Shown in pieces: positions 9,416 through 18,471 of a stretch of DNA of 57,745 nt; position 1 is the stretch's first letter, and each line of letters opens with the position of its first letter. The notes beneath the pieces are model-generated. The model saw only the letters and a list, made by a program, of their open reading frames with translations, ran no database searches and was not told the origin of the DNA. The position numbers and the translations under genes were made by a program. Source of the DNA: Alphaproteobacteria bacterium (GTDB lineage: Bacteria > Pseudomonadota > Alphaproteobacteria > UBA2966); assembly GCA_018650465.1 (NCBI GenBank), contig JABIFY010000147.1, positions 1-57,745 of the forward strand. Reading direction: 5' to 3'.

Positions 9416-10578
9416 GCCTTGTTTTCTATCCACAATGTCGAGGCTATTTTTTCCAGGTCAGACAAGTCTTTCAGCACGTCGACCATACGTGAGGTGACCA
9501 CCGCACCGGATTTTCCATACAAGCGACCGTCGGACGTAAAAACGGTTCGGGCCAGCACATTACCAGCCACGATTTCACTTGCTTGTACGGCTTGCATGGC
9601 CAGCCCGGCGGACGGATCATAGCCCGATACGGGGGCCTTGCCATTTGCGGGAACCGGTGGTGGCAAATCCAGTGGATCGAGTCCCAGCTGCTTGATTTTT
9701 TCAGCAGAAAGCGAAATCGCCCCGACCTCTTTCAGGTCACCGACGATTGCCGCAATCGGTTTTGTCACCAGCGTCCCCGACCGGAACAATATTTCATTGT
9801 CGACCGTGCGAATGTCATCAGCCAAAAAGACCTCGGGTGAGCGGGTCATTTTTTCAGGCACGGCGAGCATACTGGCGATATCCTGCATGGTCAGAACTTC
9901 ATGACGTTCGAGGGCTTCGAATATGGCCAGCATATTGCTGACATCCACTTCACCCAAATTGCCGATCAGACGCCCGACAGCGGCGACGACGGCATCCCCC
10001 AGATCGGTATCGTCGTATCGTTCTTGCAGGACCGGCAACCGGGCCAAAACCCGTTTGACCTTGTCCGGTGCCGCATCAATACCACCTTCAGAACTACGCG
10101 GATATTGGGGCGGGGCAATTTTCACATCCACATCAATGCGGTCATAGACCACCGGTGCAGACAGCCAGCTTTGATCCGTGGTGATTTCCAGCAAGCGCTG
10201 CAACCGGTCGCCCAACGTATTGCGGGATATGGGTTTGACCAGAAAAGCATTTACATCCAGTGCCAGAGCCACTTCCACCAGGGATTTTTCGGAAAATCCC
10301 GTCAGCATGGCGATAGGTGTGCCGCGGTTCACAGCCGCATTGCCGGTTCGGATCGCCTTGACCAGATTGAGGCCATTGTCATCCGGCATACTAAAGTCCG
10401 CGATGACAATGTGCACGCGTTCCATTTGTGTCAGCACATTCATGGCCTGCGAAACATTTGAGGCCTGGTGGACGTTCTGGCAGCCCAGACTGCGCAACAA
10501 TTGCGCGACAATCTGGCGGGTAAAACCTTCGTCATCAACAAATAAGATGGAATAAGGCGACAGGTCAAATTCACTCAT
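9412..10578 (-). CDS. Response regulator with REC domain and HD-GYP-like C-terminal extension
   Basis: Protein of 388 residues. An N-terminal receiver domain covers about residues 8-130: the acidic pair is in ILFVDDEG, the phosphoacceptor Asp in VIADFSMPD (about residue 61), and the conserved Lys in FLVKPIS. The rest is not a DNA-binding domain. The C-terminal part (AGNVLARTVFTSDGRLYGKSGAVVTSRM) resembles the segment that precedes or follows HD-GYP/HDOD modules, but no HD or GYP motif is present, so the output is unknown. It sits six bases after the hybrid kinase gene and is probably its cognate partner. Confidence 0.8.
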   Translation of the reverse strand: MSEFDLSPYSILFVDDEGFTRQIVAQLLRSLGCQNVHQASNVSQAMNVLTQMERVHIVIADFSMPDDNGLNLVKAIRTGNAAVNRGTPIAMLTGFSEKSLVEVALALDVNAFLVKPISRNTLGDRLQRLLEITTDQSWLSAPVVYDRIDVDVKIAPPQYPRSSEGGIDAAPDKVKRVLARLPVLQERYDDTDLGDAVVAAVGRLIGNLGEVDVSNMLAIFEALERHEVLTMQDIASMLAVPEKMTRSPEVFLADDIRTVDNEILFRSGTLVTKPIAAIVGDLKEVGAISLSAEKIKQLGLDPLDLPPPVPANGKAPVSGYDPSAGLAMQAVQASEIVAGNVLARTVFTSDGRLYGKSGAVVTSRMVDVLKDLSDLEKIASTLWIENKA

Positions 10579-10584
10579 ACCACC

Positions 10585-13500
10585 TCACCCCAAGCTTTCA
10601 TGGATAAAGGCTTCCACACGCCTGAACTCACGCTCAACCGACATAATCTGGATTTCCAGATAAGCCCAGTCACCCGCCAGGGACGATATCTCAAGTTCTT
10701 TCAACTGATTGTGCAAGGTAATCGCGGCGGCATTGGCGGCGGCACCCTTGGCAGTATGGGCAGCTTCGCGCAACGTTGTCTTGTCTCTGGCGTCATAAGC
10801 ACTGCGCAGGGATTTTGACAGGGGGTCCAGATATCCAAGCAACATACCCAGCACGTCGTCCAGCGCCTTGACTTCATCCGTGCCGATGATATCGGCCAGT
10901 TTACCAAGGTCGATGGCCTGACCATTTTCAGCGCCGGCTTCGTTGGCAGCTTTCAGGGCATCAAATTCAGAAGCGTGCAGCCAATGGGCAAGAGAAGCAG
11001 ACAAGTCTTCGAACACAACGGGCTTGACCAGAAAATCATCACCACCAACATTGCGAAAGGCTTCTTCTTCACCGTCATCGACAAAGCCTGTCATGGCAAT
11101 AATGGGTCGTCGATCAAAATCCTTTTCAATTTCCATGTGACGAATCGCTGTGGTCAGTTCGATGCCATCCATGTTCGGCATCATGATGTCGACCAGAACG
11201 GCGGCATAGTCATTTTCTGCGTAGGCCGCCAGGGCCTCAGGGCCACTGCTGAATACATGACAATCCAACCCCAGGCGCGTCAGCTGGGCGTCAGCAACGA
11301 TCAAATTGATCGGTGTATCATCAACGACAAGAATGGGGTGATCTGCCACCAGCACGGCTGCCCTTGCGCCATTTTGCGCCAGTCGCCCGATGGTGGCACA
11401 CAGCTCACGTCCATCCACGGGCTTGGTCAGCACAACATTAAACCCGGCGTCCAGACATTCCTGTAGTTCGTCTTCCCTGGCACCGGCGGTAATACCGATA
11501 ATCGGCAGATCAGCCTCCAGGCCCTTCATCCGGCGAATGCGCTTTGTTGTTTCGATGCCGTTCAGATTTGGCATATGTCGATCCATCAAAATCAGATCAA
11601 AGTTCCGTTTTTGCAACATCGCCAGTGCTTCCAGGCCGTCGCCGACACTGCGTACACTGTGCCCAACTTTGGCAAGCGTTTGCTCAATCACGGTCCGGCT
11701 GATGTCATCGTCTTCGACCTGTAGTATATTCAGCGGTCGGTCACCCTTGCGCAGATTTGTGCGTTCAACCACCACATCCGAGGCTTCGCGCAAACTGGCA
11801 GGATCGGCCTGGCTGTCTATGGGCAAGGTCAGGGTGAACCAGAAGGTACTGCCTTTGCCCGGGTGAGACTCAACATTAATCTTGCCGCCCATGCCTTCTA
11901 CAAGTTGGCGGCTAATGGTCAGGCCAAGCCCGGTGCCGCCATATTTGCGCGCCACCTGGGCACCACCTTGTTCATAGGCCGAAAACAGTTTTTCCTGGAT
12001 TTCCGGAGCGATACCCTTGCCATTGTCAGTCACCGCAAAGCGCACAGTGGCTGAATTATCAATCACTTCCACCAGTTCGATGGACAGGGCCACAGCGCCA
12101 CTTTCCGTAAATTTAACGGCATTGCTGATCAGGTTCACCAACACCTGGCGAATGCGATGAGCGTCACCGATCAGAACGGGTGGTACATTTTGATCGATCT
12201 CATCTTGCAGGATCAGGCCCTTTTCCCGCGTCATACCTGACAACAAGGCGACGGCATGTTCGGCAATATCGGTTGGCAGAAACGGGGCCATATCATATTC
12301 GATTTTGTCGGCTTCCAGTTTGGACAAGTCCAGCAAGTCGTCCAGAATTCGAACCAATGATTCAGAAGCCGAAATGATCACGTCGACATTTTGCGCGTGG
12401 TCAGGCCTCAGGTCGGCGTCTTGCAACAACCTGGCCATGCCAAGGACACCGTTCATGGGCGTGCGGACTTCGTGACTGACGACGGCCACAAACTGGGTTT
12501 TGGCCTCCGCCAGGGCCTGGGCCTGATCGCGGGCGTTGCGCAGAATCTCTTCCACCTTTTTTTGTTCAGAAATATCCGTCAGGGTGACAACACAGCCGCC
12601 GGTCTTCAAAGGTGATTTACGGGCCAGAACAACCCGGCCATCGGGTGATATGACTTCCACCTCGTCATAGTCTGGACTGCGCAGAAAATCGAGCCTGGCC
12701 TTGACGATCGTGTCCACATCACCTTCACCATAATAGCCGCTTTGGACCAGCTGACGGATCACCGTTTCATTGGGGTCGCCAATCTTTATGGCGCCCATGG
12801 GCAGATCGACTAACTCAAGGTATTTGTTGTTGAAGGCCAAATAGCAAGTGTCGGCATCCAGCACATACATCCCGTCGGTCATGCTCTCCATGGCCAGACG
12901 AAGCAAAGCCTCTTTTTCTGCCACCTCGCGTTCGGCTTCCTTGCGGGCAGTAATATCGGCGAAGGTGCTGACGAAGCCGCCACCCGGCAGCGGCCCACCG
13001 CGAACCTCGATAAACGTGCCATCGTTGCGTTGGCGCTCAAAGGCGTGAGGGGTAAATTCGCTGGCTTTTGATATCTTGTTCAGCAACATCTCTTCCGGAT
13101 CGCCTGCCCCAAACTCGTGGCGGGCGATGTCATGTTGCATCAGGCGTTCAAAGGCAACACCTTCGCCCACAAGATCATCCGGATAGTCCCGGATCGTTTT
13201 CAGTTTTTCGTTCCAGGCGATCATGCTCAGGTCGCCATCAAAGGCAAAGATACCTTGATCCAGGCTGTCCAGCACCGTCACCAAAATGGCATTCTTGGCT
13301 TCGATCTCTTTGCGGATGCGATGGTTTTCCGTCACATCCATGACGATGCCCACCAGCCGCCCGTCGGACAGCCGTGAATAGCGGGTTTCCAAAATACGAC
13401 CTTCGTGGGAGGACGTGTCGGTGCGACGATCTGTAATGGATTTGATGGTGTCCAGAACGTCCTTCAGCCTCTCTTCGACCGGACCTTTGCCAAAATCACC

Positions 13501-13974
13501 GCGTTCAACCATGACCCGGAAAATGGGTTCGGCACTGCCCCCCATGCTGCCCAAACCCTGGGGGATACTCAACAGGTCAAACAAGCGTTGATTACGGGCG
13601 ATTATTTCAAAATCAGGCGACAGGGTGAAAACCCCGCCTTCCATATTTGTCAGCAGATCCGCCAGCAAAGATCCCCGCGCCGCAGCATGGGTGCGCATAT
13701 TGCCCATAACCGCATAAAAGCCGGCCAGACCAAAGGGCGCAAAATCAACAATATAATGAACAAAATTTTCCTGGTGAAAACGGGCGATGGTCTCCCAAGA
13801 CCAGCCCGCACCTGAAAAATAGATATCTAGGCTCCAGGCAGCCAGCGGGAACAGCGTACCAAACAGGAAACCGCCAACCGAATAAATCAGGACATAGTTT
13901 TTACCCATCCCGAATTTATGACGCTCGGTTGAACCTTCCACCGGTCCGACCTGATTATGCTGGCCGTCAGCCAT
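10585..13974 (-). CDS. Hybrid sensor histidine kinase with three PAS domains, two receivers and Hpt
   Basis: Membrane kinase of 1129 residues. Order: two transmembrane helices (about 28-50 and 82-105), three PAS-type domains (about 115-475, each ending in ...DVTENHRI, ...DITARKEAE or ...DISEQKKVE), HisKA with the phospho-His in VVSHEVRTPMNG (His501), HATPase with NLISNAVKF and GTGLGLTIS, a first receiver (LILMDRHMPNLNG), a second receiver (AVLVDIMMPNMDG) and a C-terminal Hpt (AAHTAKGAAANA). This is a complete intramolecular phosphorelay. The start at 13974 follows a GGGGGAGGGG ribosome-binding site; a frame opening at 13995 has the site inside it. The input signal is unknown. Confidence 0.9.
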   Translation of the reverse strand: MADGQHNQVGPVEGSTERHKFGMGKNYVLIYSVGGFLFGTLFPLAAWSLDIYFSGAGWSWETIARFHQENFVHYIVDFAPFGLAGFYAVMGNMRTHAAARGSLLADLLTNMEGGVFTLSPDFEIIARNQRLFDLLSIPQGLGSMGGSAEPIFRVMVERGDFGKGPVEERLKDVLDTIKSITDRRTDTSSHEGRILETRYSRLSDGRLVGIVMDVTENHRIRKEIEAKNAILVTVLDSLDQGIFAFDGDLSMIAWNEKLKTIRDYPDDLVGEGVAFERLMQHDIARHEFGAGDPEEMLLNKISKASEFTPHAFERQRNDGTFIEVRGGPLPGGGFVSTFADITARKEAEREVAEKEALLRLAMESMTDGMYVLDADTCYLAFNNKYLELVDLPMGAIKIGDPNETVIRQLVQSGYYGEGDVDTIVKARLDFLRSPDYDEVEVISPDGRVVLARKSPLKTGGCVVTLTDISEQKKVEEILRNARDQAQALAEAKTQFVAVVSHEVRTPMNGVLGMARLLQDADLRPDHAQNVDVIISASESLVRILDDLLDLSKLEADKIEYDMAPFLPTDIAEHAVALLSGMTREKGLILQDEIDQNVPPVLIGDAHRIRQVLVNLISNAVKFTESGAVALSIELVEVIDNSATVRFAVTDNGKGIAPEIQEKLFSAYEQGGAQVARKYGGTGLGLTISRQLVEGMGGKINVESHPGKGSTFWFTLTLPIDSQADPASLREASDVVVERTNLRKGDRPLNILQVEDDDISRTVIEQTLAKVGHSVRSVGDGLEALAMLQKRNFDLILMDRHMPNLNGIETTKRIRRMKGLEADLPIIGITAGAREDELQECLDAGFNVVLTKPVDGRELCATIGRLAQNGARAAVLVADHPILVVDDTPINLIVADAQLTRLGLDCHVFSSGPEALAAYAENDYAAVLVDIMMPNMDGIELTTAIRHMEIEKDFDRRPIIAMTGFVDDGEEEAFRNVGGDDFLVKPVVFEDLSASLAHWLHASEFDALKAANEAGAENGQAIDLGKLADIIGTDEVKALDDVLGMLLGYLDPLSKSLRSAYDARDKTTLREAAHTAKGAAANAAAITLHNQLKELEISSLAGDWAYLEIQIMSVEREFRRVEAFIHESLG

Positions 13975-14106
13975 TTCCCCTCCCCCTTCGATCATCGCCA
14001 GGCGATGTTCGGCAAGCCTCGCATTTTGTCAGAAGGGCGTCCAGTAGCTGAAACACAACTGAAACACGATTTTTCAGGGCGGCTCAGGTCGTCATGTTAA
14101 CTCAAA

Positions 14107-14202
14107 CTAATCGACGAAGGGGTCTTCATATCAATCGGCGACGGGATATTCATATCAATCCGCGAAGGGATCTGCATATCAATCCGCGAAGGGATCTTCG
14201 AC
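14107..14202. repeat. Four-copy 24-bp tandem repeat of the mlrC 3' end, stop codon included
   Basis: Units start at 14107, 14131, 14155 and 14179. Read on the minus strand, each contains a variant of the last coding bases of the MlrC gene plus a stop (EDPFAD-stop in the used copy at 14179; the outermost copy reads EDPFVD-stop). The three extra copies lie beyond the functional stop codon. The exact 24-bp period and the presence of stop codons indicate repeated tandem duplication of the gene end. No hairpin is obvious. Confidence 0.9.
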
Positions 14203-15639
14203 ATTAGGCCAAAAAGCAGAATTCAGGTTTTTGAAAGGAATGGTTCCAAATTCCACATTCAGGCAGCCTGGACTGGTGGCATAGATCACGTCGCTGGCGA
14301 TAGGGGCAAAACCTGCATAAAAGTGCTGCGAAGACTTTGGAATGACAATCTTCAAAACAGAAAGGTCGATGCCGAACTGGGTAAAGGCATCCGGATTGAA
14401 GGTCTGGCCCCGGATCGTATTCAGGACAATGTTGACGTTGCCTGCTGCTTGCAACCAGACCGCATCGCCGATGGGCGATTTCACATCGCCAAAAGACTGC
14501 GAGGCATTTTCGATGAGGCGCATGACTTTAACATCAATGTCGATGGGCGCACCGGATTCACGACATAATTTGCCGCCAATACGTAAATTCAGGGACGACC
14601 CCTCACCGGCTTCCTTGCACAAACGCACCGCACCGGGGTCGCAATAAAGCCCACTGACATTATCCGTCAAACCCTGGTCAAGAATTTCCTGCAGCAGGAA
14701 CGTGGAATCAGATGGCGCACCACCGCCTGCATTATCAGCCACATCAGCCACCACAACGGGGCCGGATGCCGCCCCGGCAGCCTTGGCCAGGGCTTCTTTG
14801 TAGGGCGTCATGACCGGCGCTGTTTCATGGCGCAGATCGAATATCTCGCGGCCCAGTTTTTTGGCAAGTGCTTCAGCTTTTGTCTCATCGCCATCGGCAA
14901 CGACCATCATACGGGCTGTACCGTAAGGTACATCGCCCCAGGGAAAGCCGTGGGCAAAAGAAACAGACAATATACCGTCCTTGCCTTCCAGGTCCTGCAT
15001 ACGGGTGACGAAAGACTTCATGGGTTCAACCGGTGTGCGCCAGGTATTGACCATGCGGCAGTTAAACACGGCCATGACGGGATTGATCTTGCCCGCCGCC
15101 TTGTCACGACACAGGGCATAGATTTCTTCTGCCCGTTCTGCCGAATCAATATGGGGATATTCCTTGAAAGAAATCAGCACATCGGCTGCCCCGGTCATTT
15201 CAGGCGTGACGCTGCAATGTAAATCCAGCTCGCCGCCGATGGCCGCATCTGGTCCTGCAACCTCACGACAACGGGCCAACAGATCACCTTCACAATCTCC
15301 ATATCCATCGGCCACCATGGCACCGTGCATACTGACCAGCACCATATCAACCGGCAAAGCCGCTTTCAGATCGGCCAACAATTCATCGCGAAAACCTTCG
15401 TAAACCTTGCGCACTGTGATACCGGCGGGCTGGGCAAAGGCAGAAATGCTTTCCACAACAGTGTGACCTTCGGCTTCGGCATTTTTGCGCCAGACATGAA
15501 GTGGTGCCGTAAACAGGTCAGGTGTGTGTTGGGTCGCATCACCACGAAACAACAACGTTTCCGCATAGTTTTCCATGCCCGTCGGGATGGGCGAAAAGGT
15601 ATTGGTCTCGGTGCCCAGACAGGCGATAAAAACTTTCAT
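14179..15639 (-). CDS. mlrC: M81 family metallopeptidase, MlrC (microcystinase C)-like
   Basis: Protein of 486 residues, full length for M81. Family features are the opening FIACLGTETNTFSP, SMHGAMVADGYGDCEGDLL, the metal-site region GGELDLHCSVTPEM, FKEYPHIDSAERA, and VVADVADNAGGGAPSDSTF. MlrC cleaves linear peptides in microcystin breakdown, but most homologues are in amine or amino-acid-derivative catabolic operons with unknown substrates. Here it is the last gene after a TRAP transporter, aminotransferase and FAD oxidoreductase, so hydrolysis of an imported N-acyl or amide compound is more likely than toxin degradation. Its 3' end has been tandemly duplicated. Confidence 0.85.
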   Translation of the reverse strand: MKVFIACLGTETNTFSPIPTGMENYAETLLFRGDATQHTPDLFTAPLHVWRKNAEAEGHTVVESISAFAQPAGITVRKVYEGFRDELLADLKAALPVDMVLVSMHGAMVADGYGDCEGDLLARCREVAGPDAAIGGELDLHCSVTPEMTGAADVLISFKEYPHIDSAERAEEIYALCRDKAAGKINPVMAVFNCRMVNTWRTPVEPMKSFVTRMQDLEGKDGILSVSFAHGFPWGDVPYGTARMMVVADGDETKAEALAKKLGREIFDLRHETAPVMTPYKEALAKAAGAASGPVVVADVADNAGGGAPSDSTFLLQEILDQGLTDNVSGLYCDPGAVRLCKEAGEGSSLNLRIGGKLCRESGAPIDIDVKVMRLIENASQSFGDVKSPIGDAVWLQAAGNVNIVLNTIRGQTFNPDAFTQFGIDLSVLKIVIPKSSQHFYAGFAPIASDVIYATSPGCLNVEFGTIPFKNLNSAFWPNVEDPFAD

Positions 15640-15642
15640 GAA

Positions 15643-16167
15643 TCAGGTCTCTTTTTCAGTCGGCACAATGCCGGTTTGATCACCGGCAAGGCGTGCGGCC
15701 AGATGGATAAGGATAACAGATGCGGCGATGGGCACGGCAACCGCGACATAGATCATTGGGAAACCAAGAGTATCAGCTGTGCGCAACAGCGAGCGCCCGA
15801 GGAAACCACGGGCTGGCGTCATATTGGGCCCAAACAGGCTGAAGTAAAGAACCGGCCCCAGGAACATGACCACAGTCAGACTGCGCAATGTTCCTGCAAG
15901 GAACATGACCACAGGTGACTTGTTCTCGGGTGCCTTGACCAGGGTCGGATCATAGCGGGATTTGAAGGCCACGGTTGCCCCCAACAAGCCGCCCCAGACC
16001 ATGGCATAGCGCGCCAATTCTTCCGTCCAGGTCGGTGGGCTTTGCAAAAGATAACGGGCCACCACCTGGATCGAGATAAACACAAGCATGGCAATAAAAC
16101 ATATGCCCGCGCCTGTCCGGCAGCCCAGATCGAGGCCGTCGCTGATCCTGGTGATGACCGTTCTCAT
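15643..16167 (-). CDS. TRAP transporter small permease (DctQ-type)
   Basis: Membrane protein of 174 residues with four hydrophobic helices and the DctQ pattern VFISIQVVARYLLQSPPTWTEELARYAMVW in the first half. DctQ subunits join DctM to form the Na+-driven importer. Three bases separate its stop from the MlrC start. Unusually for TRAP operons, the order is M, P, Q in transcription direction, with Q last. Confidence 0.88.
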   Translation of the reverse strand: MRTVITRISDGLDLGCRTGAGICFIAMLVFISIQVVARYLLQSPPTWTEELARYAMVWGGLLGATVAFKSRYDPTLVKAPENKSPVVMFLAGTLRSLTVVMFLGPVLYFSLFGPNMTPARGFLGRSLLRTADTLGFPMIYVAVAVPIAASVILIHLAARLAGDQTGIVPTEKET

Positions 16168-16173
16168 TTGCCG

Positions 16174-17160
16174 TTACCGTGTTGCATTGGCCGCATCAAC
16201 CCAGATTTTCACCTGTGCGGGCGTCAACACACCATCCGTATAAACCTTCTTCGAAAGTTCCTGGAATTCAGCACGGGCTTTTGCCGTCAATTGCACGATG
16301 CTGACACCAGCCTTTTCCAGGCCTTTCAACATGCCGGGCTCTGCTTTTTTCAACCAGGCGCGGTTGGCTTTGGTGGCAGCAGCCGAGGCATTATCGACAA
16401 TGGTGCGTTCCTTGTCGGACAGCCCCATGTACCAGTCGTTGGATGCAATCGCCAAGCGACCACCCACGATAGACTTGGCGTCGGTGAAGTGCTTGATGAA
16501 GTCAGTGTGACCGAACATTACCGGCACGAAGCTGGGGTTCATATAGCCATGGGCAACACCGGTTTGCAGGGCATTGGGCACTTCTTTCCAGGCCACAATC
16601 GTGCCGTTTGATCCCCATGCCTTGTACAAGGCGATCTGGTTTTCATCCAGCGCCCGCATGCGCAGGTCTGCCATATCCTTGACGTTATGAATGGGTCGTT
16701 TGGTATTGAAGATACCGGAAGCCGGGCCAACAACCGTCATGGCCAGAATGCGGATACCGCCTTTGGCAATGTTTTTGTTGATTTGCTTCAGCAGTCCGGC
16801 ATGGGCAACCGCCCGATCCTGGTGAGCATTGTCTTCGTAAAGATAGGGCAGATACAAGCCAAAAATCAGCTTGTCGACCTTACCGGCAGATTTGACATCG
16901 GCCATGTTAACTTCGAGCAAGCCCTGACTGGTCTGGTCCAGACGTTCGGCTTCACCACCCAAGGCACCACGGGGAAATTCCTTCGCGGCCATGCCATGTT
17001 TTTTCAACTCTTCGGCAAATGTATGCGACCAGACGTACGATCCGGCCTTTTCCATGTCCGGCGGACTATCCAGGGCTATTTTGACTTCAGCGGCCTGGAC
17101 CGATGCCGCGGCCAGCAAGGCCCCCGCAGCAACAAGGCTCGTAATTGACAGTTTATTCAT
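16174..17160 (-). CDS. TRAP transporter substrate-binding protein (DctP-type)
   Basis: Periplasmic protein of 328 residues with a Sec signal (LSITSLVAAGALLAAASVQA, cleavage after VQA). The DctP fold is shown by EFPRGALGGEAERLDQTSQG and by DLRMRALDENQ, which contains the conserved Arg that normally binds the ligand carboxylate, followed by WKEVPNALQTGVAHGY. The ligand is therefore probably a carboxylate or zwitterion. It belongs to the operon with the aminotransferase and FAD oxidoreductase, which suggests an amino-acid-like solute. Confidence 0.88.
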   Translation of the reverse strand: MNKLSITSLVAAGALLAAASVQAAEVKIALDSPPDMEKAGSYVWSHTFAEELKKHGMAAKEFPRGALGGEAERLDQTSQGLLEVNMADVKSAGKVDKLIFGLYLPYLYEDNAHQDRAVAHAGLLKQINKNIAKGGIRILAMTVVGPASGIFNTKRPIHNVKDMADLRMRALDENQIALYKAWGSNGTIVAWKEVPNALQTGVAHGYMNPSFVPVMFGHTDFIKHFTDAKSIVGGRLAIASNDWYMGLSDKERTIVDNASAAATKANRAWLKKAEPGMLKGLEKAGVSIVQLTAKARAEFQELSKKVYTDGVLTPAQVKIWVDAANATR

Positions 17161-17184
17161 TTTCGTTCTCCCGGTTAGAAATAT

Positions 17185-18471
17185 TCAGCCAGCCAACAGG
17201 CCAACAAGACGAGGCAGAAAAAGACTTATGTCCGGGACAAGCACCAGGGCAGCAAGCACCAGCACTTCAACCAGGGCAAAGGGCAAAATTGCCCGCGCCA
17301 GTTTCCAGTAATTTACACCTGTCACAGTCGATGTGATGATCAGGCAACCGCCCAAAGGCGGTGTAATCAATCCGATACACAAATTAAAACAAAGCACGAT
17401 ACCAAGATGGGTGGGATCGATCCCCTGCGAGAGGGCCAGCGGCGCCATAATCGGCACCAGCAGGGTCAACGCCACCGGTATATCCATGATCATTCCGGCG
17501 ACCAGAAAAACCACGTTCATCACAAACAGATATTGAAGACCGCTCAACCCGGCGCCGGTTACAAGGTCGGCCAGCATCTGCGGCCATTGCATCAACCCGG
17601 CGATATAACCAAGCGTCGCAACGGCGCTGAGGATCATGAAAATTGATCCGGTCAAGCGGGCCGTGTTCTGCACAGCACCCCACAAGACCTCAAAATTTAT
17701 GCCGCCATACAAGCGCCCGACGATTGTGGCTGTCACCACGGCGACAGCGGCGGCTTCTGTTGGTGTGGTCAGGCCGACAACAATGCCACCCACAATGATG
17801 ATCGGCAGGGTCAAGGCCGGAGCTGCCTTGACGAAAGAAGGCCAGAGTTTCGGCACAACTTCTGTCTTGCCGCCGGGATGATCATCCCGGTGAGCAAAGA
17901 AAAAATTGACGCCGAACAGGGCAAAAGCCAGCAATAGACCCGGAATAACCCCGGCAATGAACAAGGCCGCCACCGAGGTTTGCATTAGCGCGCCATAAAC
18001 GATCAGGATAATGCTGGGCGGGATGATCGGGCCGATGATGGAAGACGCTGCCGTGATGGCCGCCGCATAGGTTTTGTCGTAACCTTTTTCCACCATGGCC
18101 GGGACAAGGGTATTGGAAAGCGCTGCTGAATCAGCCACAGCGGAGCCAGAAATTCCGGCAAAAAATACGCTGGTCAAAATGTTGACGTGCCCCAGCCCGC
18201 CCTTCATACGTCCCACAAGGGCCATGGAAAAATCGATCATCACGCGGGTAATGCCAGACCGGTTCATGATGTCGCCGGTGAGAATAAACAGCGGCATGGC
18301 CATCAGGGCAAAGACATCGATCTGGGCAAAGATGCGTTGGGGAATAATTGCCAGATACCGGGCCTGATCGTTCAACACATAGGTCAGGATCGACGAGGCC
18401 CCAATGACATAGGCAATGGCTGTCCCGCACATCAGGAAAACGAAGCCCGCGCCGAGGATAAACCAACCCAT
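17185..18471 (-). CDS. TRAP transporter large permease (DctM-type)
   Basis: Membrane protein of 428 residues with about twelve helices and DctM signatures (MPLFILTGDIMNRSGI, FFAGISGSAVADSAAL, SSIIGPIIPPSIILIVYG, GLTTPTEAAAVAV). It is the transport channel subunit working with DctQ and the binding protein. Its start overlaps the aminotransferase stop by one base. Confidence 0.92.
   Translation of the reverse strand: MGWFILGAGFVFLMCGTAIAYVIGASSILTYVLNDQARYLAIIPQRIFAQIDVFALMAMPLFILTGDIMNRSGITRVMIDFSMALVGRMKGGLGHVNILTSVFFAGISGSAVADSAALSNTLVPAMVEKGYDKTYAAAITAASSIIGPIIPPSIILIVYGALMQTSVAALFIAGVIPGLLLAFALFGVNFFFAHRDDHPGGKTEVVPKLWPSFVKAAPALTLPIIIVGGIVVGLTTPTEAAAVAVVTATIVGRLYGGINFEVLWGAVQNTARLTGSIFMILSAVATLGYIAGLMQWPQMLADLVTGAGLSGLQYLFVMNVVFLVAGMIMDIPVALTLLVPIMAPLALSQGIDPTHLGIVLCFNLCIGLITPPLGGCLIITSTVTGVNYWKLARAILPFALVEVLVLAALVLVPDISLFLPRLVGLLAG

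Noticed and set aside
14107-14202. CRISPR-like array or small-RNA gene at the tandem repeat
   Set aside because: Repeats are directly adjacent with no spacers, and they match the end of the neighbouring gene including its stop codon, so 3'-end duplication explains them.
14179-15639. Microcystin degradation function for the MlrC-like protein
   Set aside because: No MlrA, MlrB or MlrD homologue is nearby, and M81 proteins are widespread in amine-related operons such as this one.
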